Of a DNA stretch of 64,000 nt, positions 56,601 to 64,000 are shown in pieces (position 1 is the first letter of the stretch; every line of letters starts with the position of its first letter). The position numbers and the translations under genes were made by a program. The DNA lies in NCBI GenBank assembly GCA_951812925.1, contig OX638371.1, positions 82,035,697 to 82,099,696 on the forward strand, read 5' to 3'. This stretch comes from Calliopum simillimum (taxonomy: Eukaryota; Arthropoda; Insecta; Diptera; Lauxaniidae). The notes beneath the pieces are model-generated. The model did not search any database. It was not told the DNA's origin and saw nothing but the letters and a program-made list of their open reading frames with translations.

Positions 56601-59011
56601 GCGATGAATAAGTGGTGGCGTGTTACCCAAGTCAATTTGCGTGATAGTTACTTCTTCCATAAAACTAGGTAGCTACAGAATAAAAAATATGCAATATTAG
56701 CTAGCAGATACAAAACACAAAATATATCTCACTTACCTTAATAGAACTTAGTTTCTTTTGTAGGAATTCTTGTATTTTAGTTTGCATAATTTTATCATTT
56801 AAAATGCTATAAATAACGCGACCAGCTAACACATTTGCCCAAACGACACTACCTGAAGGTCCTAAAAATAACGACTGATCGATGCCTTTCCATAACTCGT
56901 TTTCAAGGCGTTTAGTGCGGCGTTGCTAAAAACATTTATAGTTATTATTTTAATTTTGAAAATAAATTATTTTTTTGCAATCCTTTTATTCTGGCAACTC
57001 ATAACAATGAACATGTTGATAGCTTATAGAAACAAAAAATGCAGGTAATAGTGCATACTCTAGTCCAGTGTTCTTTAACCTTTTTACATTTTTTAACTTC
57101 GCGGAACTGCGTCATACATTTGTGCATCTTTCGAGAACCAAACAAATAGCCGCGAAACGGTGCAGGTCCGCGGACCATTGGTTGAAGATCACTACGCAAG
57201 TCCAAAGTTAAAAACTTTTTGAATTCTTACAACTATGCACATGTACTATGTAATTTTAAGGAATGCGTCATTAATGGAAACCTTTTCTCTTTTCACATTT
57301 CATACACAATTAAAATTAAATATGATTTTAGTGATTTGACCGACGAAATGAAAAGACAAATTCTATTGTTATGAGTTACCAATATGCAGCCGTGACAGGA
57401 AAATATAAAATTATAGCTTTTTATAACTAATTCAACATAAATAAAAATAAAATAAATCGTAAAACCTACTCTTTTATTATTGGATGAATTTTCATCTGCT
57501 TTCTTATATACTGGAATGTGACCTTGATTGCAAGCATTCTACTCAAGTAAATCATATGAAAATAAATAAATTTAAAATAAAATTATAACAAAAATAAAAA
57601 CGTTAAGTAATCAAAATATAGCCATGTTACTGATTTTTAACATGATCCTTTGTAAAATATTTTTTTTTCACACCTGATACAATGCCATAAATCGTATATA
57701 ATCAGCTGGATTGCGCGCAGCACATGAGCTCATCAATAAGCCTTCAAAAGTTTCGTCTGGAATATTAACGATTTCGGGATCAAAATCATCGCCTGTTTCC
57801 TTATCCGGTGTAGCTTTGGAATTATTGTGAGTAACTGTAATAATTGTTGAAGATGTAGTTGTCGATTTATCTGCTTTGGATTCAACAACAATTGGAATGA
57901 GATTTTCTGATGGAATTGGTACTATAGTTGTTTTGGAATCATCGGCTGCAGCATTGGAAGTTACAATTTGTTGAATACTAGTCCCGCCACTTGATGCCGT
58001 ATATTCAGCTTTATTCGTAGATGCGCCGGCTAGCAAAAGGGCTGCTTTCACTGCTGCGGCTTGCATATCATTATTATCGATTAGACGCATGTTTGGCAAA
58101 CGTAAATCTTGATCATTTACTTCACCAGAACTGGCAGCAAGAAAACGGCGATACCTTTAAAGATATACAAGAATTGTGAGTCTGAAATGCTCCAAAAAAT
58201 GCTGCAACTTTTATGAAACAAATAAAGTGCACACAAAACATTACCAATCTTCTTTTTCACGATCGCCACGTGTAAACAACACTAGACGTGTTTCATCACC
58301 ACACGGTACAGAAGTGATTTCCTTATTGTCTGCATCAGGATTTGCATTGGCAAGCAGTGTTGTAAGCTGAAAAAAATATCAGACGTAAAAAATTATTATT
58401 CAAAAACACAACTTTTATATAAATGTTTCATATATACATCTGAATTTATTATTGTTGATGAAAAGTCGAGCTCACTATCAGCTTCTGTTGCGGAACGTTC
58501 ATCTGTTGTGGAATCACTTGAACTCTGTGTTTTAGAAGAACTCGTAAGCAATAAATGGGAGCTGCTACTATCTCTTGCATCAAAGAATTTGGTGCTATCC
58601 TTTTGTTCAGGAAATTTACTTTTTGAATCAATGATGCTTTCTTTAAGACTTTCCGCTGAAGGACGCTTTGAAGCGACTGCAGATGTTGATATCTGGGATG
58701 GTATACCTGCAGGAACAGCACTGGGATCTACTTTTGTCTCACAATTTTTTATTATTAATTGCATTGGATATTTCCGATTAAAATAGCTAGTGTATATGAA
58801 GTAAATTTATTAAATCTGATAAATAATTATAAAAAAATCAATAACAACCGTTTACGCGCCAAGCCAAGTGGTAACATTTCAATGCGACAATCCAATAGGT
58901 TGTATGTGCGATGTTCTATAAATTGTATGGTTTTACGATCAATCGGTGTCTCGTTCCACATGATGCGTTTTGGTATGCGAGCATTGGTGCTGGATATGCG
59001 CAACATCGTGC
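47663..59011 (-). CDS. Tex2: TEX2-like SMP/PH lipid-transfer protein, 5' incomplete
   Basis: Nine exons in order: 59011-58849, 58786-58438, 58366-58245, 58154-57674, 57538-57470, 56925-56737, 56672-56215, 48151-47927 and 47855-47663. All have AG/GT borders and matching phases, giving about 749 residues to the stop. The first two exons and the third carry a split PH-type domain (IDRKTIQFIEHRTYNLLDC, LARKR then YFNRKYPMQLII; later TRLVLFTRGDREKEDWYRRF). Exons from 56925 on encode the SMP domain (GSVVWANVLAGRVIYSIL, LPSFMEEVTITQIDLG, IPPPPSDRVWLAFRGPPRLW), ending with NVIENKLCEEVNKFLVYPNM. This matches TEX2/Nvj2-type proteins, which move lipids at ER contact sites. The N-terminal disordered part and the membrane hairpin expected upstream were not found and probably lie beyond the retrotransposon at 60.8-64 kb. 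The 8-kb intron at 48152-56214 splits the SMP domain. Confidence 0.92.
48780..48985. repeat. Dispersed repeat G, copy 2
   Basis: Same orientation as 25090-25330, with CCTGTCAAACTAGATATG, TTTTTCCGGGAAGTTATG and TTCCGATTTTAGTAA. Not delimited. Confidence 0.55.
49040..49518 (+). mobile_element. Helitron-like 3' end
   Basis: The sequence ends TGGTCGAACTTCGGCCA, a 7-of-8 (one G-T) hairpin, then CAAGGCGAACT and CTAG followed by T. GGTGCCACGCCCCTAA and CACGGCTAAACCACT occur twice in the body (49200 and 49325). The 5' limit is uncertain. Confidence 0.5.
49604..50263 (-). mobile_element. HINE/DINE-1-like Helentron-type element, copy C
   Basis: The 3' end on the - strand has the hairpin TTTGGCC/TGCCAAA (one mismatch), the spacer and CTAG at 49606-49609. 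ATACCCTACAC-type sub-terminal repeats lie near both ends. It has two body units against three in copy A and four in copy B. It starts about 90 bp downstream of the Helitron-like end at 49518. Confidence 0.72.
50367..53912. mobile_element. FB-like foldback with tandem-repeat arms (3.5 kb)
   Basis: Both ends read GCCGGAGAGCCAGCGC inwards. Each arm has three dissimilar outer units and then a tandem series of 121-136-bp units containing TAAAAGCTGAAATTT, GGGGTACTT, TTAACCACAAATAA, CAGTCAGTCAACTA and CAAGCTCAACAAAAC. The left arm has about 8 units in all and the right arm about 21, inverted; they meet near 51337. No open frame of note and no unique loop remain. This is the architecture of Drosophila FB/Galileo-type elements (long TIRs made of tandem repeats), although no sequence link to those families is claimed. 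A target duplication could not be read. Confidence 0.85.
53913..55309. other. Intronic sequence in the TEX2 gene
   Basis: AT-rich, with frequent GATATCTCCTAAA-type scraps like those in foldback family F. No element delimited. Confidence 0.35.
55310..55947. mobile_element. DNA element with TCCCAACAA ends and tRNA-like core
   Basis: TCCCAACAA at left mirrors TTGTTGGGA at right. Near the middle, 55566-55625 reads GTTAGGTCGGTGGATAAGA and GACTCATAACTTGGATTCTCGG, similar in layout to the tRNA-like sequences at 23523-24187, followed by a 12-base T-run (55627-55638). No coding. Confidence 0.5.
57066..57194. mobile_element. Short hAT-like MITE
   Basis: CAGTGTTCTTTAACC at left mirrors TAGTGATCTTCAACC at right, with TCCGCGGACC inside, a combination common in hAT-derived short elements. 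The flanking 8-mers match at only about half their positions. It lies between two TEX2 exons. Confidence 0.6.
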
Positions 59012-59129
59012 CTACAATTTATAGCATCTATATTTATAATATGTATATATATGTATATGACTGAAATTTTAAGAGTTAAAGCTGGAAAGGATGCGTAAGG
59101 TTGAAACAGAAAGTACACTAGTTCTAGCA

Positions 59130-59360
59130 GGTGCTATGAAATAACGCCAAGTGGAATAACGTCCACAAAAAATAAAAACGAAATAACCCCTATATTTTTT
59201 CCATACAAATGTGGGCGAAAATCAATAAATAACGTCCACTATGTAGGCGTTATTTAGTTAAAAATATGGGCGTCATTGCGTTTTTATTGTGGGCTAAAAA
59301 AAAAGGAAATAAACCTTTTTTATTGAAATGATTTGTATATAACGCCCACAATTCATTAAT
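59130..59360. repeat. ATAACGCC/ATAACGTCC phrase cluster
   Basis: GAAATAACGCC, GGAATAACGTCCAC, AATAACGTCCACTATG, GGCGTTATTT and ATAACGCCCAC lie within 230 bp in both orientations, similar to the 14816-15600 array. Boundaries were not resolved. Confidence 0.5.
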
Positions 59361-59379
59361 GCATATGGGCACGGCCACC

Positions 59380-60737
59380 GTTGGCAACGTTACGTTCGCA
59401 CGCACATGTTTGCCCATATCTCTTTGAAAAATGATCAAACATCATGATATCTTAAGTGCATGTGCCCTGAGGCCAATATTTCATAGGGACAAAGTTTTTG
59501 TCTATCGCTTATGGCTTTTGAGTTATAAGAGTTTAAGTGCCGTTGGGAACGTTATTTTTTTTTGCAAGCGATTTTCGATTTCAGTGCACATTTTCTAAAA
59601 AGTCTGCGAATCTAGTAATGTATTTTCCCGAACATCTTCTATAATTTGAAGATAAAGGATCAAAGATACGATTGAATTTAAAAGTGCGCTGAAAAAATTA
59701 TTTTTGGTGGATTTATAGACGTTAAAGCAACGTTGGTTACGTTATGCAAAAGCGTTGGGAACGTTATGCATACGAATTTTCATAAATAAATTGAGGGCAA
59801 ATACAGCCAAACAGTCCAAACATCGATGAAGATGAAAAATATGAGAAAATTTCATTCCTTGGAAGGTTCCAGTTTACACAACATTACAAATTTTTTGCTC
59901 CAAGACCTCGATACATCTTTTTTTTAAATTACGATTTCTCCCAAACCGATAAAGCTGTCTGCGTGAAACTTGGTACAGATAATACTGAGAGCCATCTTCT
60001 GATCAGGATTAAAAATGAGCGTGATCGGTTAATGTTCACGTCTACCTCCCATATTGGCTAGTTGAAACATTGTGTGGGAAGTATGCGTGAAAATTAACCG
60101 ATCACGTCTAATTTTAGTCTCAGGCAGCTTAGTGATATTGTCGTTATCTGTACCAAATTCCATGCATCTAGCTGAATCCGTTTGGCCACCAGTCTGGGTT
60201 AAAAAAAAATTGAAATCGAAAATAAATTTTTCCTGGTTTTTTCAGATTTTTATGTTGAGCCCTGACTGACATGCATGAAATTTGGTACATGTAACAACAA
60301 TAGCATTAGGCTGTCTGGGATGCTTAAAAAAGCCTATAAGGAACGACATTTTTGTGATATCCTTAGCACTCTCTCTCCTCTCAAAATAGCAATTAGCGTG
60401 ATTTATGTCCATAACTTCCTCTTCAATCCCCCAGTTCTTATTGGTTGATTTAAATTATTGTAGGGAATTTTTATCCCTTTCAACACAGCTCATCGCGTTG
60501 ATTCAGAAGAAATTTTAGTAGAAAAATATAACGTATGATTTTTGATTAAAAAATGTTGGTTACGTTATACATATTTAGTGGCTATTTTCACCATGGTAAA
60601 TGCTTTATTTAGGTAATTTTAAAATGGATTCAGAAACTAGACTGAAAATACTCGAAAAAGGTGATTGCATTTTAATATTTTACCCACTAACTTCCGCTAC
60701 AAGAAACTTCTTAAAATATTTCGTTGGCAACGTTATG
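59380..60737. mobile_element. Phrase-repeat element, GTTGGGAACGTTATG
   Basis: GTTGG(C/G/T)AACGTTA-type phrases occur at about 59382, 59533, 59731, 59751, 60553 and 60723, all in the same orientation. The non-LTR element begins immediately after the last one, so this element is probably broken by it and continues outside the window. No gene was seen. Confidence 0.5.
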
Positions 60738-63700
60738 TTTTTTTTTTTTGCGGTTGTTGTTGTTGTAGCAACTTCGAACACAAATTGTCCAGTATGTATC
60801 GAGTGTTAAGTGGATTCTTGAAGATCAAGGCCTAGGAAGAGTGCGGCTTCTCTAGGCTGCGTCCATAAGTGTCGTGTCGTGAGGGTGGTTGGCTTCGCCG
60901 GGCAGTTGAAGAGGTGTGTCGTGTTGTGTGGACTTTGACTGCAGTCAGGGCACTCGTCTACGATCGTTTCGTCGATGCGCGCAAGATAGTGGTTAAGCTT
61001 GCGGCACCAACCAGATCTTAGTTGTGCAAGTATACACCTAGTGCTTCTTGGCAGTGTCCTCTCTTCCTCTGCAATGGGTGGTGGGCGTCCCCCGAGAACA
61101 ATGTTTGGGCTGTAGCTCTCAATTGCCGAACTGACGGCTTCCTGGTGGAGTTGTCTGAGAGCCAGCGTGTATTCTTCTTGGCCAAACGTTGCGCTCGCTG
61201 TAAACCTCCGAAGGTCATTTCCATGTAGGAAGATGTTAGGGCGTATGTCTCGTGGTGGTGGGTCTTGTGTCGTGAGGTGTTTATTGGGATGGTTGGGCTT
61301 ATGGCAGGCGAGAAGGAACTGTCTCGTTAGCAGATTGTTGTGGTCCTTCAGCTTCAGCACGCAGGTTTCTTGGTGGATGTGGTCTTCGCTGGACATCAAC
61401 ACGCAGCCCGTGGCTGTGCGCAAGGCAGCATTTTGTGCAATCTGCAAGCCGGACCATTGAGTATTGCTAATTGTTGGCGACCAGATGGGAGCGGCGTAGT
61501 TGGCTACCGACCTACCTATGGCTTTGTAGGTTATCAACAGTGTTTCCTTGTCTGCTCCCCATGTACTGCCCGCAAGGGCCTTCAGCACATTATTACGTTC
61601 ACGCAATCGGTTTCTTGTTTTTGTCGCGTGAGCCGAGAAGGTGAGTAGACTGTCGAAGGTGACCCCCAGAATTTTGGGATAGTTCACCGTTGGTATGGGT
61701 CTGCCTTCGGCATGTATATCAAGTGTCATCCTCGTCTGTCTCGTCCAAGGGGTGAATAGCGTAGCGGTTGACTTTTCCGCTGAGAGTTGTAGGTTACGGC
61801 TGTTGAAAAACGCTGCAACCTGGTCCAGGTAGTGATTAATGCTATCACTGAGTAGATTTACATCGTTGCCAGTCGCTAAAATGGAGCAATCATCTGCGTA
61901 TGAGACGAGCGTTATGTTGCTTGGTGGTGCCGGGATTTTAGCAATGTAGTAGTTGAAGAGAACCGGTGAAAGGACGCCGCCTTGTGGTACCCCTTGTTTG
62001 ATGCGCCGGTATTTTGATTTGGCGCCTCTGAATTCTACAAATGCCTGCCTCCCGTTCATGTAGCTCGTCAGCCATCGCTTGGTGATGTTGGGCAATGATG
62101 ATTCTAAGATATCCTTCAACAGTGTTGTGTGACTGACAGTATCGAATGCCTTTGACAGGTCAAGCGCCACTAGGATTGTACGGTCGCATGGTTTCTTTTG
62201 GTTAAAGCCACGATTAATTTGTGACTGGACGATGTTCAATGCTGTAGTGGTACTTCTATTCTTACGGAAGCCGTGTTGGTGTTCAGCGAGCACTAGATGG
62301 TTATCGATTGTCGGTAAGAGTAGCGCTTCAAGTGTTTTTACGACTGGCGAGAGGAGCGATATTGGTCTGTAGGACTTACCTTGGTCGGGTTGCTTACCCG
62401 GCTTAGGAAGTGGTATAATTCGGCCTGTTTTCCAGATATCGGGTATAACTGACGAGTGTAGGGATCTATTCAGCAGCTCAGTTAGGAATACAAATCCTGG
62501 CTCATCCAGATTCTTCAGCATAACCATCGATATGCCATCGGGTCCTAGTGCTTTTGAGGCTTTGGCGTGTTTTATTGCGCTTTTTATTTCATCTACAGTG
62601 AAGGAAACGTGGTCCTCGTTGGTCTTGAGGTGGTGTAATTTTCTCATAATCGATCTTTTGGCTTTCTCACTCTTCTCTGGGTGCTCAACAAATAGTTTGC
62701 AAAAATTGCTGGCGCATCGTTTGCTATCATCCTGTGGAGTGTCAGAAAAGGTTATCGATGTGAGGTCCTTTTTCCTCGAAGGATTTGTGAGGGATTTTAT
62801 CGTTGACCACAGTTTTCTTGAGCCTGAGGTGCAGGAGTCGAGGTGTTGCGACCATTTCGATCTTTTGTAGTCGTTCACCAGGCGTTGGATTTCCACATTC
62901 AGTTCTTGGAGTCTGGGACTCTCAGGGTCTACGATACGAAGAGCATCACGTTCGTCTGCCAGATTAGCTGCTTCTGCAGGAAAATTAGGTCTAATATTTG
63001 GTATTCTACCTGCAGGAATAGATCTGGCCGCTGCTTTGGTCACAATCTCCCTAAATTTCTTTTCACCTGCGTGAACATTCACTGGAGTTGGCTGAGTACT
63101 GAGCAGTTCATTGGTTAATTGTCTGAATCTGTTCCAATTAGCTTTGTTGTAGTTCAGGAAGGTCCTCTTTTCGGCTTCAATGAAATCATTTGGTGTGTCG
63201 ATTGAGATGGTGATTGGCAGGTGATCCGAACTGAAAGTAACCCCCGTGTGCCAAGTGGCGTTAGCAAGGATGGAAGCGCCAGCGATTGAGATATCAGGTG
63301 AACTAGTACAATTAACTGAGAGCCTGGTGTAGGTGTTGGTGTTTAGAATACCAAAACTGGACGCATCGATTTGTTCAGCTAGGTGGGTGCCCCTTTGATC
63401 GCATCCCAGATTTGAACACCATGCTTCATGGTGAGCGTTGAAATCGCCGACTATGATACGGTGGCTACCACTTAGGAGATGGTCAATTTTCGGTAAGTAA
63501 CCGGGTCTGCAGCTGCTGATGGGTGGGATGTAAACGTTCACTATTTCAATTTCGATGCCACTAGATTTTACAGCTAAGCCCTGCAGCTCCATAAAATCGT
63601 CTGCTGGTGTTTGGGTTTGAAATTGCAGTATGCGGTATTTGACTGTGTTGTGTACGATGAACGCAATGCCTCCACCTTTGTTTCGTACTCGGTCGACTCT

Positions 63701-64000
63701 AAGAACATTGTAATTTCCTTCAGATATAAGCCGTGAATGGGTTGACAATTTCGTCTCTTGTATGGCGGCAATGTTGATATCATTCCGCTCCATGTAATCT
63801 GTTATCTCACTGATCTTACCTCTGATACCATTGCAGTTTAGTTGCAATATTTTGAACGCTGACTGTGATTGCGCAGGTTGCGGCGGTTGTTGCGAGGTGG
63901 TAACAAGTGGTTGTGGTGGTATAATGGGTATTTGTGGGTGTGATTGTTGCTGAGGTGGCGTATGTGAGGGTGTTGGTCTGACGGCCAACTGCTGAGGGGT
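60738..64000 (-). mobile_element. Non-LTR retrotransposon, 3' part
   Basis: On the - strand the element ends with a 57-bp 3' UTR containing TACAACAACAACAACCGC and a 12-base A-tail (60738-60749). The ORF fills the rest of the window, so the 5' end lies beyond 64000 and the target duplication cannot be checked. Confidence 0.9.
60806..64000 (-). CDS. Non-LTR retrotransposon endonuclease/reverse transcriptase
   Basis: The frame is uninterrupted from the window edge to the stop at 60806-60808, at least 1064 residues. The first in-frame candidate at 63988 is TTG, not ATG, so the true start lies outside. An APE-type endonuclease spans about residues 46-265 counted from 63988 (LQLNCNGIRG, IQETK, GDFNAHH, SSDHLPI). 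The reverse transcriptase spans about 465-740 (DGISMVMLKNL, RPISLL, LDLSKAFDTV, GVPQGGVLSP, SYADDCS with YADD near 696). A C-terminal CCHC motif (CPDC, then H and C) is near 1012-1028. There is no RNase H. The protein nicks target DNA and primes reverse transcription of its own RNA. It fits the jockey/CR1-type group of clades; a finer assignment needs phylogeny. The intact frame and A-tail suggest recent activity. Confidence 0.93.
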   Translation of the reverse strand, partial: TPQQLAVRPTPSHTPPQQQSHPQIPIIPPQPLVTTSQQPPQPAQSQSAFKILQLNCNGIRGKISEITDYMERNDINIAAIQETKLSTHSRLISEGNYNVLRVDRVRNKGGGIAFIVHNTVKYRILQFQTQTPADDFMELQGLAVKSSGIEIEIVNVYIPPISSCRPGYLPKIDHLLSGSHRIIVGDFNAHHEAWCSNLGCDQRGTHLAEQIDASSFGILNTNTYTRLSVNCTSSPDISIAGASILANATWHTGVTFSSDHLPITISIDTPNDFIEAEKRTFLNYNKANWNRFRQLTNELLSTQPTPVNVHAGEKKFREIVTKAAARSIPAGRIPNIRPNFPAEAANLADERDALRIVDPESPRLQELNVEIQRLVNDYKRSKWSQHLDSCTSGSRKLWSTIKSLTNPSRKKDLTSITFSDTPQDDSKRCASNFCKLFVEHPEKSEKAKRSIMRKLHHLKTNEDHVSFTVDEIKSAIKHAKASKALGPDGISMVMLKNLDEPGFVFLTELLNRSLHSSVIPDIWKTGRIIPLPKPGKQPDQGKSYRPISLLSPVVKTLEALLLPTIDNHLVLAEHQHGFRKNRSTTTALNIVQSQINRGFNQKKPCDRTILVALDLSKAFDTVSHTTLLKDILESSLPNITKRWLTSYMNGRQAFVEFRGAKSKYRRIKQGVPQGGVLSPVLFNYYIAKIPAPPSNITLVSYADDCSILATGNDVNLLSDSINHYLDQVAAFFNSRNLQLSAEKSTATLFTPWTRQTRMTLDIHAEGRPIPTVNYPKILGVTFDSLLTFSAHATKTRNRLRERNNVLKALAGSTWGADKETLLITYKAIGRSVANYAAPIWSPTISNTQWSGLQIAQNAALRTATGCVLMSSEDHIHQETCVLKLKDHNNLLTRQFLLACHKPNHPNKHLTTQDPPPRDIRPNIFLHGNDLRRFTASATFGQEEYTLALRQLHQEAVSSAIESYSPNIVLGGRPPPIAEEERTLPRSTRCILAQLRSGWCRKLNHYLARIDETIVDECPDCSQSPHNTTHLFNCPAKPTTLTTRHLWTQPREAALFLGLDLQEST

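Noticed and set aside
58508..58786. 92-codon + strand frame opposite a TEX2 exon
   Set aside because: It is an antisense shadow of the spliced TEX2 coding exon 58786-58438.
61022..63118. Several + strand frames under the retrotransposon ORF
   Set aside because: They are shadows of the endonuclease/reverse-transcriptase frame on the other strand.

Overview
This is AT-rich eukaryotic DNA, most likely from a higher (schizophoran) fly. Two spliced genes with insect-type GT..AG introns can be assembled from it. They converge: a tetraspanin on the + strand (coding exons between 11202 and 43505) and the 3' two thirds of a TEX2-type SMP/PH lipid-transfer protein on the - strand (nine exons from 59011 down to 47663; its 5' exons lie beyond the window or were not found). 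The species is not identifiable from what is visible. The tetraspanin would act in membranes and the TEX2 homologue at ER contact sites; nothing suggests that they work together.

Nearly everything else is transposon, and much of it can be delimited to the base from its target-site duplications. 1-9 kb (upstream of the tetraspanin): two TA-flanked elements, a mariner relic and a HINE/DINE-1-like Helentron-type element. 9-11 kb: a Helitron-like 3' end and a foldback repeat. 12-26 kb (14.5-kb intron): deeply nested insertions, namely an ATAACGCC-array element split by a hAT-like relic that holds a HINE copy and a hAT MITE; foldback elements; a TA-flanked pogo-like relic carrying a second TA-flanked element that carries an RTE fragment; and a 3-kb TA-flanked palindromic element with tRNA-like sequences. 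26-40 kb (13.3-kb intron): more foldbacks, a Transib-like MITE that cuts a mariner-type transposase gene, and two TA-flanked elements. 40-43 kb: another TA-flanked element. 45-47.6 kb: intergenic region with two MITEs. 48-56 kb (8-kb TEX2 intron): a Helitron-like end, a HINE copy and a 3.5-kb FB-like foldback built from 120-135-bp tandem units. 59-64 kb: phrase-repeat DNA cut by a non-LTR retrotransposon whose long ORF is intact and runs off the window.

The most unusual pattern is a class of at least seven elements (790, 2451, 18723, 18761, 37776, 38617 and 40510 starts). All sit between TA dinucleotides and begin G-rich (GGG or GAG), and five or six of them show their own private 12-20-base phrase reiterated inside the termini and internally in both orientations. 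Their interiors are unrelated to one another by eye. The outer element at 18723 retains what looks like the C-terminus of a pogo/Tigger-type transposase, which suggests the class is a radiation of pogo-like elements whose transposase-binding sites have diverged.
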